64,000 nt of DNA. Source: Pontitalea aquivivens (lineage in GTDB: Bacteria; Pseudomonadota; Alphaproteobacteria; Rhodobacterales; Rhodobacteraceae). Where the stretch lies: assembly GCF_046507575.1 (NCBI RefSeq), contig NZ_JBKFEY010000005.1:1-64000 (forward strand), written 5' to 3'. Shown here in pieces: positions 32,029 through 40,894 of this stretch. How positions within the stretch are numbered: position 1 is the first letter of the stretch; each line of letters starts with the position of its first letter. Below the pieces are notes generated by a model. It saw nothing but the letters and a program-made list of their open reading frames with translations, searched no databases and was not told the origin of the DNA. A program made the position numbers and the translations under genes.

Positions 32029-34875
32029 TCAGCGGGCCAGCAGCTCTGCCAAGTGGCCCAGCGGGTGGCGTAGGGTTTTTCCCGCCAGGCGTTCGGTCTG
32101 GCAGCGACAGGAAAACCCGGTCGCCACGCCCACCCCTTCGTCGGCAACTTCGGGCCGCCAGGACAGGTCGAACAACCTGACCGAGATTTCCTGATGGCGC
32201 TTCTGATGCCCGAACAGCCCGGCCATGCCGCAGCACCCCGTCGCAGGGGTTGCAAGTTCGGCGCCGATAGCGCCGAAAACCTCGGTCCATTGCCGTGCGC
32301 TCTGTGGCAACGCGGTGTTCTCGGTGCAATGGCCGAACAGCTTTGCCGTGGCGGGGCGCAGGGCGCGGGGCATCGCGCGGCCTGACCGGATCTCGGCGCT
32401 CAGGAACTCTTGCGGCATCAGCACCGGCGGCAGGTCAATTCCGGCCTTGCGATATTCTTGCCGCAGCATCATGCCAAGCGCAGGCTCGATGGCGATCAGG
32501 GGGGCGCCGGTTGCGGCCGCCGCATGCAGCACCGCGGCCAGCCGTCCGGCCATCCGGCGAAATCCCACCAGATCGCCGCCCGTATGCGCGGCCTTGCCGG
32601 CAGGGTGCATGTCAAGCAGGCGCGGCCTATACCCAAGGGCGCGAAACCCTGCGATGACATCGCGTTGCAACCCGGGGTCGAACAGTGTGGTGAACCAGTC
32701 CTGCACCAGAATGACGGTGCCATCGGGCAGGGGCCGGCGCAGATCTGCCACACACAGCCGGGTATCGCGTGGCGGTGCCTTGGCCAGCCGTGCCGGCATG
32801 TCCACAGTGCCTGTCATCCATTCACCCACCCGGGCTGCCAGCGCCCAGAACGGTGCCAATGCCGGCACCATCCGCGCTATCAGGCGGCTGTGCCGTTCGG
32901 TGGCAAGCACCAGCCGATCGGACAGCGGCCTTGCGTGCCGCTTGAAATAGTCGGCATGAAATGCGCTGCGCATGGCCGGAATATCGACCTGTACCGGGCA
33001 ATCCGAGGCGCAAGCCTTGCAGCCAAGGCAGCTATCCAGAACCCGCATCAGATCGGCTTCGCATGCGGCCAGATCCGGCGCATCGCCACGCCTTGCCGCG
33101 TGCCAGTCGCGCAGGGCATCGGCCCGGCCCTTGGGGCTGTGGCGCAGGTCGGCGGTTGCCTTGAAACTGGGGCACATCGGGGTTGTTTTGCGATAGCTCA
33201 GGCATTGCGCGTTGCCATTGCAGCGGAAAGCCCTGACCAGCGGGTCGTCATCGGGCGCGTTGAAGGCCCGGAACGGCGTTGTCAGGATTCCCATGACGGG
33301 TCGGCCCGAACTGACCAGCTTGCCGGGGTTGCAGCGGCCGCGCGGGTCAAAAGCGGCCTTGACCTCCTGCAAGGCGCGATAGGCTTCGGGGCCGATCCAG
33401 TCTTGCAGATAAGCGCCGCGCACGCCCTTGCCGTGTTCGCCCCACAGAATGCCACCGTGTTTGCGGGTCAGCGCAAAGATGCTGTCCGAAATGTCCGACA
33501 GCCGCTGGCGGTCGCCATCGCTGTCCAGGTTCAGTGCAGGCCGGATGTGCAGACACCCCACGTCTACATGGCCGTAGATGCCAAAGCCCAGCCCATGCCG
33601 CGACAGAACTTCCAGGAATTCATCGACGAAGGCCAGCAGGTTTTCGGGCGGAACCACTGTATCCTCGACAAAGGCGACCGGCCTGGCGGTGCCGTCGATC
33701 TTGGCCAGCAGCCCGACGCCGGCAGACCGTATGGCCCATAGTTCGCGGATTTCGGCCAGATCGGCGGCGATATGCAGGGCCCCCGCGCCGGGTAACTCCG
33801 ACAGGATCTGGCGGCAATGCCGCACACGCGCATCCACTGCGGCGGGAGTGCTGCCGTTGATCTCGATAAAGACCAGCGCGACCCGCTGGCCGTCCGACAC
33901 GCGCAGCGGCGCCGGCAGGCGATTCAGAATGCCCGCCGCATCCGCGATGGCATGCACGGTTTCATCCATGACCTCGATCGCCGTCGGATCGGCCGCGACC
34001 AACGGCACAGCCGCCGCCAGCGCCGCGCGAAAACTGTCAAAGCAGGCCACAATCAACCGCTTTTCCGCTTCTATCCGGCGCAGCTTTACGCGGATACGAC
34101 TGACAAGGCCCAGCGTGCCTTCGGCCCCCGGGAACAGGCGCCACCAGTCAAAGCGCCCGTCATCGCCGCAGGCGCGTTCCAGATCATAGCCGGTGAAGCG
34201 CCGGTTCAGCTGCGGAGTGTTGTCGATGAACGCCTGTCGGCCACTTCTGGCAGCGGCCTCGGCCTTGTGCAGCATCGGCAATGCCCAGTCGGGCGTCGGC
34301 GCCAGGCTTGACAGCAGCCCCTCGGGCCGCGCGATCTCCAGCCCCAGTATATTGTCCGAAGTCTTGCCGTATATGCGCGAGCCCTTGCCCGATGCGTCCG
34401 TCGACACCATGCCGCCAATGGTGCAGCGCGTCGAGGACGACGCCTCGGGCGCAAAGAACCAGCCGGTATCACGAATACGGTCGTTCAGGTCGTCCAGCAC
34501 CATGCCCGGCTGAACATCCGCCCAGCCCTCTTCGGCATTCAGTGCGATCAGGCCGTTCATGTGCCGTCGCAGATCGACGATGATACCCCTATTCAGGCTT
34601 TGGCCGTTGGTCCCCGTGCCTCCCCCACGCGCTGTCAGTGGAATTTCCGCAAAGTCCTGCCGCTCCAGCACCGATAACAAGGTAACCAGATCATCGCTGT
34701 CGCGCGGCGCCACGATCAGGTCGGGCATCAGCCGGTACACCGAATTGTCGGTCGCCATAGCTGCGCGCAGCGCGCTGTCGGTCTCAACCTCGCCGCCGAA
34801 TCCGGCTTGGTGCAAAGCCCCCGCAAGGCGCGTGACCAGATCGGGGGCAAGGGCGGCGACCGGGGTGTCCAGCAT
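32029..34875 (-). CDS. YdiJ-like FAD/Fe-S D-2-hydroxyacid (D-2-hydroxyglutarate-type) dehydrogenase
   Basis: A 948 aa two-part enzyme. Residues 40-265 form the PCMH-type FAD domain (TARGGGTGTNGQS, CTIGGMVSTDASGKGS). Residues up to about 520 form the FAD-oxidase C domain with the metal-type HVDVGCLH pair at H436 and H443. From about 550 comes an Fe-S reductase part with a CLGCKACASDCP cluster (C616, C619, C622, C626), additional Cys at 552, 558 and 568, and a CCG-like TGCCGMAGLFG segment near the C-terminus. E. coli YdiJ, of the same layout, oxidises D-2-hydroxyglutarate. The start at 34875 has an AGGAGA ribosome-binding site. It is divergent from a LysR gene that probably controls it. Other D-2-hydroxyacids are possible substrates. 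Confidence 0.82.
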   Translation of the reverse strand: MLDTPVAALAPDLVTRLAGALHQAGFGGEVETDSALRAAMATDNSVYRLMPDLIVAPRDSDDLVTLLSVLERQDFAEIPLTARGGGTGTNGQSLNRGIIVDLRRHMNGLIALNAEEGWADVQPGMVLDDLNDRIRDTGWFFAPEASSSTRCTIGGMVSTDASGKGSRIYGKTSDNILGLEIARPEGLLSSLAPTPDWALPMLHKAEAAARSGRQAFIDNTPQLNRRFTGYDLERACGDDGRFDWWRLFPGAEGTLGLVSRIRVKLRRIEAEKRLIVACFDSFRAALAAAVPLVAADPTAIEVMDETVHAIADAAGILNRLPAPLRVSDGQRVALVFIEINGSTPAAVDARVRHCRQILSELPGAGALHIAADLAEIRELWAIRSAGVGLLAKIDGTARPVAFVEDTVVPPENLLAFVDEFLEVLSRHGLGFGIYGHVDVGCLHIRPALNLDSDGDRQRLSDISDSIFALTRKHGGILWGEHGKGVRGAYLQDWIGPEAYRALQEVKAAFDPRGRCNPGKLVSSGRPVMGILTTPFRAFNAPDDDPLVRAFRCNGNAQCLSYRKTTPMCPSFKATADLRHSPKGRADALRDWHAARRGDAPDLAACEADLMRVLDSCLGCKACASDCPVQVDIPAMRSAFHADYFKRHARPLSDRLVLATERHSRLIARMVPALAPFWALAARVGEWMTGTVDMPARLAKAPPRDTRLCVADLRRPLPDGTVILVQDWFTTLFDPGLQRDVIAGFRALGYRPRLLDMHPAGKAAHTGGDLVGFRRMAGRLAAVLHAAAATGAPLIAIEPALGMMLRQEYRKAGIDLPPVLMPQEFLSAEIRSGRAMPRALRPATAKLFGHCTENTALPQSARQWTEVFGAIGAELATPATGCCGMAGLFGHQKRHQEISVRLFDLSWRPEVADEGVGVATGFSCRCQTERLAGKTLRHPLGHLAELLAR

Positions 34876-34885
34876 CGAAATCTCC

Positions 34886-34913
34886 TGTGGTTCGATCCCG
34901 GTATTGAACCACA
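34886..34913. promoter_or_regulatory. Inverted repeat between divergent dehydrogenase and LysR genes
   Basis: TGTGGTTC-N12-GAACCACA, an 8 bp perfect inverted repeat in the 66 bp space between the YdiJ-like gene (-) and the LysR gene (+). It abuts the ribosome-binding site of the dehydrogenase. It may be the LysR operator or a leader hairpin in the dehydrogenase mRNA. Confidence 0.5.
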
Positions 34914-34941
34914 TTCAGAAAGTTCATAATAATACAAAGAA

Positions 34942-35880
34942 ATGAAGGTAAATTCTGAAAATCTGAATATAAACCTGCGCCACGTCCGGGCGCTGCACAG
35001 CATCGTGCAGCACGGCAGCTTCAGTGCGGCGGCCTCGGCGCTGGGAATCGTGCCGTCGGCCCTGTCCGAAGTGATTCGCCAGCTGGAGGCGCAGATCGGC
35101 GCGCCGCTGTTCGATCGCGCCACGCGGCCGCCTGCGATCACCCCCCTGGGGCGTGAATTCCTGGCCGACACCGAACCGTTCCTTGATGGCATGGACCGCG
35201 CGATCACCCGTTTGCGTCAAAGTGCCGGCATGGAACGCGGTTCGCTGGCGGTGGGTGCGGCGCCCTCGGCGATTTCCGGGCTGGTTGCGCCGGTCCTTGC
35301 GCAGTTCCTGTCGGCCCATCCGGGGATCGCCTGCGTTTTGCACGATGACCTTGCCGAGAATCTGGCGGCCATGGTGGCCGACGGGCGGCTGGATCTGGCG
35401 GTTGCCGGCCGTGCCGAACAGACCAATGAACTGACACAGCGCACGATCACGCACGATCCGTTTGGTCTGGCCTGCCGCGCCGATCACCCGCTGCTGCGTC
35501 AACAGCGGCTGCACCTGTACGACATTCCCGCCGAAACCCTGATCGGACTGGATGCGAACACCGGCACCACCCGGTTGCTGCACAACAGCGGCCTGCTACC
35601 ACCAGAGATGCTGGCCCCCAGGCTGCGCGCCTATTCCACGGTTGCCCAGCTGAGCATGATCCGCGCCGGCATGGGTGTGGCGCTTTTGCCGCGCGATGCG
35701 GTCTTGCTGTTCCGCGACCCCACGATCTGCTTTCGCCCGATCGATGACCTGCCGCTATGGCGCACGTTGTTCCTTGTGCAATCGGCGCGCCGACCGCTTT
35801 CCGTTGCGGCGCAGGCTTTCCGCGACGCGCTGGAACGGCATCTGCCAGATGGCAGAGACGATCAGCGGACCATGCGATAA
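34942..35880 (+). CDS. LysR-type transcriptional regulator
   Basis: A 312 aa LysR protein: winged HTH at about 12-70 (FSAAASALGIVPSALSEVIRQLE, APLFDRATRPPAITPLG) and effector domain from about 95. It is transcribed away from the YdiJ-like dehydrogenase across only 66 bp that contain an inverted repeat, the usual arrangement for a LysR regulator and its target. Its 3' end overlaps the 3' end of the converging GntR gene by 19 bp. The inducer is unknown, possibly a D-2-hydroxyacid. Confidence 0.85.
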   Translation: MKVNSENLNINLRHVRALHSIVQHGSFSAAASALGIVPSALSEVIRQLEAQIGAPLFDRATRPPAITPLGREFLADTEPFLDGMDRAITRLRQSAGMERGSLAVGAAPSAISGLVAPVLAQFLSAHPGIACVLHDDLAENLAAMVADGRLDLAVAGRAEQTNELTQRTITHDPFGLACRADHPLLRQQRLHLYDIPAETLIGLDANTGTTRLLHNSGLLPPEMLAPRLRAYSTVAQLSMIRAGMGVALLPRDAVLLFRDPTICFRPIDDLPLWRTLFLVQSARRPLSVAAQAFRDALERHLPDGRDDQRTMR

Positions 35881-36560
35881 AGCTTCTCGCCGCCGCGGAT
35901 GATGTCTTCCTCCATCGCCTTGCGCGCGCCATCGGCGTTTTTCTGGCGCAGGGCTTCAATCAGCATGACATGGGGGTGCACGCCGTCAAAGGGCGACCCG
36001 CCATCGTACAGATGTGACAGGATCGGGCCGCAACGCATCCACATCATCTCTACCACTTCGGTGATGATCGTCAGGCCCGCCGCCCGGCACAGGGTCAGAT
36101 GAAAATCGGTGTTCATCTTTACCGCCAGCTCGAAATCGCCGTTCTCTTGCGCGGCGGTCAGGCTTTCGTGAATACTCTCCAGTTCAGCGATGGCGTCCGG
36201 TTCGGCCACAAGCGCGGCGGTTGCTGCGGCGTGCCCTTCCAGTAACACGCGAACTTCGTGGATTTCGGCCAGGCCTTTGCGTGACAGGAAGGGCACAATC
36301 ACCGTGCCCCGCGAATCCAGTGCCAGTACATCCTTTGAAACCAGCATCAACAGGGCTTCGCGCATCGGCGTCATGCTGATGCCAAACTGTTCCGAAAGCG
36401 GTCGCAGCCGCAACTTTTCGCCTGGCTTCAGCAGCCCGCGCATCAGCGCATCGCGGACAGCCAAATATGCCATGTCGCTCAGGTTTTCGCGCTGAAGCGG
36501 CTGCCGCCAATCCTGGCCGCCATGGCGTTCGCCATTATTTCCATCATCGGCACTTGACAT
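35862..36560 (-). CDS. GntR family (FCD/FadR-type) transcriptional regulator
   Basis: A 232 aa regulator. The N-terminal winged helix (LSDMAYLAVRDALMRGLLKPGEKL, FGISMTPMREALLML) spans about 28-90. An all-helical FCD ligand domain follows, with the metal-type residues in NTDFHLTLC and VHPHVML. Such proteins usually repress a catabolic operon until a carboxylate ligand binds. It is divergent from the GMC oxidoreductase gene at 36716, and the intervening 155 bp contain a nearly perfect 20 bp palindrome beside its own start. It therefore probably controls itself and the cluster up to about 47.1 kb. Confidence 0.87.
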   Translation of the reverse strand: MSSADDGNNGERHGGQDWRQPLQRENLSDMAYLAVRDALMRGLLKPGEKLRLRPLSEQFGISMTPMREALLMLVSKDVLALDSRGTVIVPFLSRKGLAEIHEVRVLLEGHAAATAALVAEPDAIAELESIHESLTAAQENGDFELAVKMNTDFHLTLCRAAGLTIITEVVEMMWMRCGPILSHLYDGGSPFDGVHPHVMLIEALRQKNADGARKAMEEDIIRGGEKLYRMVR

Positions 36561-36580
36561 TGGATCGTCCTTGTTGTGTT

Positions 36581-36600
36581 TTATGTGTTATAACAAATAA
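36581..36600. promoter_or_regulatory. Probable GntR operator
   Basis: TTATGTGTTA/TAACAAATAA is a 20 bp palindrome with one mismatch, around a perfect TGTTATAACA core, 20 bp upstream of the GntR start and in the shared promoter region of the divergent GMC oxidoreductase gene. Size and symmetry fit FCD-type GntR operators. Confidence 0.6.
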
Positions 36601-36715
36601 CTCAAACCAGCGCGGTGCGCAACGCTGTTCCGGTCTTTTGCGCACATGTTCCTGATCTGATCGCACCCGATCACCCCCCAATCTCGATGCTATCTGAATC
36701 ACAGAAAGTGGCCGC

Positions 36716-38359
36716 ATGAGCAAACCTGATTACATCATCGTCGGAGGCGGAACTGCCGGTTGCATCCTGGCGGCGCGGCTGACCGAAAATCCGGCCTGCC
36801 GGGTACTTGTGATCGAGGCGGGTCCCGGGCGCGAAAGCCCCTGGGTGCGCATTCCTGCCGGGTTTACCAAATTGCTGGTCAATACGCGCCACAACTGGCG
36901 CCTGGCAACCGAACCAGAGGAAGGCACCCTGGGCCGTGTCATCTCCATTCCAAAGGGCAAGGGGCTGGGCGGTTCGACGCTTATCAATGGGATGATAATG
37001 GTGCGCGGCCAGCCGCAAGATTATGACAACTGGCGCAACCTGGGGGCCTCGGGCTGGGGCTGGCAGGATGTTCTGCCATATTTCCGGCGGGTCGAAACCT
37101 TTGCCGACGATGATCCCGACGGGCTGCGCGGGCAGGCCGGGCCGCTGCCGGTGATGCCGGTGGCCGACCGACCCGAAATCGCACAAGCCTTCATCCGGGC
37201 GGGTCAGGATGCCGGCTATCCGCTGAATCCCGATTACAACGGCGCCGACCAGAACGGGTTCGGCTGGTATCAGGTCAACCAGAAGGCGGGTCGCCGGGTC
37301 AGCGCCGCAGATGCCTATCTAAAGCCAGCGTTGTCACGGCCCAATCTCAAGGTCATCACCGGCGCGCTGGTCGACCAGATTCTGTTGCGTGACGGTCGTG
37401 CCGTCGGCGTTGCCTTGCGCCGGGGTGGCCAGGCGGAACAACATTTCTGCGCCGCAGAGGTTATCCTGGCGGCTGGTGCGCTTCACAGCCCGCAGATCCT
37501 TGAACTGTCGGGCATCGGCGATCCGGCGATCCTGACCGCGCGGGGGGTCGAGGTGCGCCATGCGCTGCCGGGTGTTGGTGCAAATTACATCGACCATTAT
37601 TGCACCCGCATGAACTGGCGTGTCAGTCAGCCGGTGACGCTGAACGAACAGACGCGCGGGTTACGACTGGCGGCTGCGGTGGCACAATACGCGATCGCCC
37701 GGCGCGGAATCCTGACCTATGCGACGGGCCTGGCGCATGGCTTCTTTGCCGCGCATCCCCGGGCGGTACATCCCGATACGCAGCTGTTCTTCATGCATGC
37801 CAGTTATGCCGATGCTTCCGAACGCAAGCTGGACCGGGAACCGGGCATGACCGTTGGTGTCAGCCAGATGCGACCCACGTCGCGCGGAACGGTGCATATC
37901 CGGTCGGGCGATATTGGCGACATGCCTGCGATCAGGCCCAATTTCCTGGACACGGAATACGATCGCACCTGCATGGTGGCGGGCATGAAGATCACCCGTA
38001 CCGTCATGGAACAACCAGCCATGAACGCCTTTCGTGCACAGGAACTGAGCCCCGGCGCCGCGATTCAAAGTGACGCCGAGTGGCTGGAGTTCGCGCGGCG
38101 CGATGGCCAGACAATCTATCATGCCTGCGGCACCTGCCGCATGGGCAGCGATGATCAGGCGGTCGTCGACCCGCGCCTGCGTGTGCAGGGGATCGACGGG
38201 CTGCGCGTGGTGGATGCCTCAGTCATGCCGGACATCATTTCGGGTAATATCCAGAACGCGGTCTTCATGATCGCCGAAAAGGCGGCCGACCTGATCCAGG
38301 AGGATCGCAGGGCGGCGAACTGTACACCCCGTCACCGGGAGGAGCCGGCACATGTTTGA
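36716..38359 (+). CDS. GMC family FAD-dependent alcohol oxidoreductase
   Basis: A 547 aa flavoprotein of the glucose-methanol-choline family. It has the FAD fold IIVGGGTAGCILAARL at the N-terminus, GMC signature 1 (GKGLGGSTLINGM), signature 2 (GALHSPQILELSGIG), and the catalytic-type His in HACGTCRMG with the following SGNIQNAVFMIAEKAADLI. It should oxidise a primary or secondary alcohol to the carbonyl, passing electrons to a carrier; choline or polyethylene glycol dehydrogenases are close in layout. It is the first gene of the GntR-controlled cluster and overlaps the next gene by 8 bp. An aldehyde dehydrogenase at 45.7 kb could take the product onward. Confidence 0.86.
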   Translation: MSKPDYIIVGGGTAGCILAARLTENPACRVLVIEAGPGRESPWVRIPAGFTKLLVNTRHNWRLATEPEEGTLGRVISIPKGKGLGGSTLINGMIMVRGQPQDYDNWRNLGASGWGWQDVLPYFRRVETFADDDPDGLRGQAGPLPVMPVADRPEIAQAFIRAGQDAGYPLNPDYNGADQNGFGWYQVNQKAGRRVSAADAYLKPALSRPNLKVITGALVDQILLRDGRAVGVALRRGGQAEQHFCAAEVILAAGALHSPQILELSGIGDPAILTARGVEVRHALPGVGANYIDHYCTRMNWRVSQPVTLNEQTRGLRLAAAVAQYAIARRGILTYATGLAHGFFAAHPRAVHPDTQLFFMHASYADASERKLDREPGMTVGVSQMRPTSRGTVHIRSGDIGDMPAIRPNFLDTEYDRTCMVAGMKITRTVMEQPAMNAFRAQELSPGAAIQSDAEWLEFARRDGQTIYHACGTCRMGSDDQAVVDPRLRVQGIDGLRVVDASVMPDIISGNIQNAVFMIAEKAADLIQEDRRAANCTPRHREEPAHV

Positions 38360-39188
38360 ACATTTTCAGTCTCTTCAGAAAAAAGTCCGCATCGGAGATA
38401 TCGAAATCAATCTGGTCGATGGCGGCGGGACAGGTCCTGCGGTGTTGTTTCTACACGGATTTCCCGATGGGTGGGAACTGTGGCGTCATCAGATGCAGAC
38501 ACTGGCTGCCGCCGGCTTTCGTGTCGTCGCCTTCGATCAGCGCGGTTTTGGCGACAGCGACAGACCACAAGAGGTCGAAGCCTATCTGATGCAGACCCTT
38601 GTCGGTGACGCGATCGGTGTGCTGGATCACCTTGGCATCGAAAAGGCGCATGTCGTGTGCCACGACTGGGGCGCGAACGTGGGGTGGGCACTGGCCTCCA
38701 GCCACCCTGAGCGGGTGGATCGTTTCGTTCCCATCTCATCGGGGCATCCCAAGTTCAACCGCACCATCGAAGGCAATGAGAAAAGCTGGTACGTTTTCTT
38801 CTTCCAGTTCGCCGGCGTTGCCGAAGAGGCGATCGCGCGGAACAACTTTTCGCTGTTCCGGCAACTGGTTCGCAACCATCCCGAAACGTCGCGCTGGATT
38901 GCCGATCTTGCCCGTCCGGGTGCGCTGACCTCGGCGATGAACTGGTATCGGGCCAACTATTCCCCGGCCAACGGCTTTGCGTTGCCAATGGACGTCGGAT
39001 CGGTGAAGGGGCCGGCGTTGGGTATCTTTGGCAAGGATGACGTGCTGTTGCAGGAAATCCGCATGATCGGCTCGGACAAATGGGTCGAAAACGGCTGGCA
39101 GTACGAACGCGTGGATGGGGCGGGCCATTGGGTGCCGCTTGACCGACCGGATCACGTCAACTGGCTGATCCTAGAATTTCTCAAGTAA
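38352..39188 (+). CDS. Alpha/beta hydrolase, epoxide hydrolase-like
   Basis: A 278 aa alpha/beta hydrolase. It has the oxyanion motif HGFPDGWELW, the nucleophile Asp105 in VVCHDWGANVGW, a lid Tyr in MNWYRANY, an acid in FGKDDVLL and the base His in GAGHWVPLD. Asp as nucleophile with HGxP and a lid tyrosine is the pattern of epoxide hydrolases; haloalkane dehalogenases share the DW but usually have HGN/HGE. It overlaps the GMC oxidoreductase gene by 8 bp, so it is co-translated. The substrate is unknown. Confidence 0.8.
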   Translation: MFEHFQSLQKKVRIGDIEINLVDGGGTGPAVLFLHGFPDGWELWRHQMQTLAAAGFRVVAFDQRGFGDSDRPQEVEAYLMQTLVGDAIGVLDHLGIEKAHVVCHDWGANVGWALASSHPERVDRFVPISSGHPKFNRTIEGNEKSWYVFFFQFAGVAEEAIARNNFSLFRQLVRNHPETSRWIADLARPGALTSAMNWYRANYSPANGFALPMDVGSVKGPALGIFGKDDVLLQEIRMIGSDKWVENGWQYERVDGAGHWVPLDRPDHVNWLILEFLK

Positions 39189-39202
39189 GCGGGCAAGATA
39201 CG

Positions 39203-40891
39203 ATGACTGATACCCCCATTCAGGTTGCGACCGGCCCCAAAGGCGAAATCGCACATCCCGATCTGTTGCGGCACGGCGAACAATTCGCGCCCAAGCTGAG
39301 CCATATTGCCGAAAATGTATGGCACCTGGTCGGTGTTCGCAGCATCGCGAACTGTACGATGATCGAGGGTGAAACCGGCATCATCCTTGTCGACAGCGGC
39401 TCTTCCATTGATGATGCCGAAGCCTTCGTGTCCGAGTTCCGCAAGATTACGGACAAACCGATCGTCGCGGTGCTGTACACCCATTCGCATTATTGCCGTG
39501 GTGCCTCGGCCTATCTTCCTGCGGACAATCCCGGGGCCGTACAGATCTGGGGCCATGAAAAAGTTGACCACAATTACAAGCACGGCCGGCCCGAGATATT
39601 TCCGACCTATGTGCGCAAGATCTCGACCCAGATGGGCAACCATTGTCCGCCCGAGGGACCCGATGCACCGCCAAATGCGGGGCTGGGCGGAGAATATCAT
39701 ACATCGGCGGGGCGCTATGGCTATGTCAGTCCCACGCATACTGTGTCAGAGCCGACGGATGTCACCATCGACGGGGTAGAGTTCCGCCTGATCCCGTCGA
39801 TCTCGGATACCGATGATTGCCTGACGATCTGGTTGCCTGGGCAGCGCGTCGTGATCGAGAATATCTTCTGGCGTCTCTATCCGAATTTTGGTGCAATCCG
39901 CGGCGAATTCTATCGCAAGCCCGTGCTGTGGGCGCAAAGCGTCGAGGAAATTCGCCAGCTACACCCCGAACATATCCTGGGTTGCCACGGCATTCCCTAT
40001 TCGGGTGAGGACAAGATCCAGGAAATGCTGTCGGACTATCGCGACGCCATCCTGTACCTCTATGACCAGACGATCCGGGGCATCAATCTGGGGCTTGATG
40101 CCGATGAGATGGTCGAACGTATCCGGCTGCCTGACAGCCTGCGTGACAACCCCGTTCTTCAGGAACATTACGGCGAGTTTCAGTTTGGCATTCGGGGCGT
40201 CTACAATGGCATCATGGGGTGGTATGGCACCGATACCGCGCAGTTGAAGCCGGTGCCCCGCAAGGTCGAGGCCGCGCGCCTTGTCGAGCGTATGGGCGGG
40301 CCGGAAGCCGTGTTTCAGGATGCCCGGCACTGGCTGGATAAGGGCGATGCGTCCTGGGCGGCGCAACTGGTAACCTATCTGCTGCGCTGTGACCCCGAGA
40401 ATGCCGACTATCGGCAATTCAAAGCGGATGCGTTGCGCCATATGGGGCAGCGGCAGCGTTCCTCGATCACACGCAACTACTATCTGACTCAGGCGCGCGA
40501 ACTGGAAGGCAAGGCCGATACTTTCAAGGTGCCGCATCGTTCGGTCGGCAAGGTGCTGGAAAGCGATCCCGGCACCTATGTCGAACTGTTGCGCTATGAG
40601 GTCGATCCGACCCGCGCGGCGGGCAAACGCGGCAGGATGCTGATACAGTTCGATGATCTTTCGCGCGGCTACATGATCGAACTTGCCAATACGGTTGCGC
40701 GCATCACGCCCGCCCCTGCGGCACAAGATGCCCCAACCCTCTTGATGGCCTTCGCGGACTGGGCCGAGGTGATCGGGGGTGACGGGTGTTTGCACGATCT
40801 GCTGGCGGCCGGTCGCGCCCGGATCACGGGCGACGCGCAGGTTGTGCGCGAGGTGCTGTCGGTCTTTGACAACCGTAGCCTTGAGGTTTGA
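39203..40891 (+). CDS. Alkylsulfatase-like metallo-beta-lactamase fold protein, degenerate metal motif
   Basis: A 562 aa protein with the SdsA-type layout: an N-terminal MBL domain, a dimerisation domain (about 330-430) and a C-terminal SCP2-like domain. The metal motif HxHxDH reads THSHYCRG here: H94 and H96 remain, but Asp is Cys98 and His is Arg99. Later ligand-type segments (VIENIFW, GCHGIPYSG) are present. If active it may bind one metal or use a different chemistry; sulfate-ester cleavage is therefore uncertain. It lies in the GntR-controlled cluster, 14 bp after the epoxide hydrolase-like gene and 3 bp before the SDR gene. Confidence 0.75.
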   Translation: MTDTPIQVATGPKGEIAHPDLLRHGEQFAPKLSHIAENVWHLVGVRSIANCTMIEGETGIILVDSGSSIDDAEAFVSEFRKITDKPIVAVLYTHSHYCRGASAYLPADNPGAVQIWGHEKVDHNYKHGRPEIFPTYVRKISTQMGNHCPPEGPDAPPNAGLGGEYHTSAGRYGYVSPTHTVSEPTDVTIDGVEFRLIPSISDTDDCLTIWLPGQRVVIENIFWRLYPNFGAIRGEFYRKPVLWAQSVEEIRQLHPEHILGCHGIPYSGEDKIQEMLSDYRDAILYLYDQTIRGINLGLDADEMVERIRLPDSLRDNPVLQEHYGEFQFGIRGVYNGIMGWYGTDTAQLKPVPRKVEAARLVERMGGPEAVFQDARHWLDKGDASWAAQLVTYLLRCDPENADYRQFKADALRHMGQRQRSSITRNYYLTQARELEGKADTFKVPHRSVGKVLESDPGTYVELLRYEVDPTRAAGKRGRMLIQFDDLSRGYMIELANTVARITPAPAAQDAPTLLMAFADWAEVIGGDGCLHDLLAAGRARITGDAQVVREVLSVFDNRSLEV

Positions 40892-40894
40892 GGA

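Noticed and set aside
38352..39188. Haloalkane or fluoroacetate dehalogenase
   Set aside because: HGFP at the oxyanion site and the lid Tyr in NWYRANY fit epoxide hydrolases. Haloalkane dehalogenases usually have HGN/HGE, and fluoroacetate dehalogenase has HDRG.
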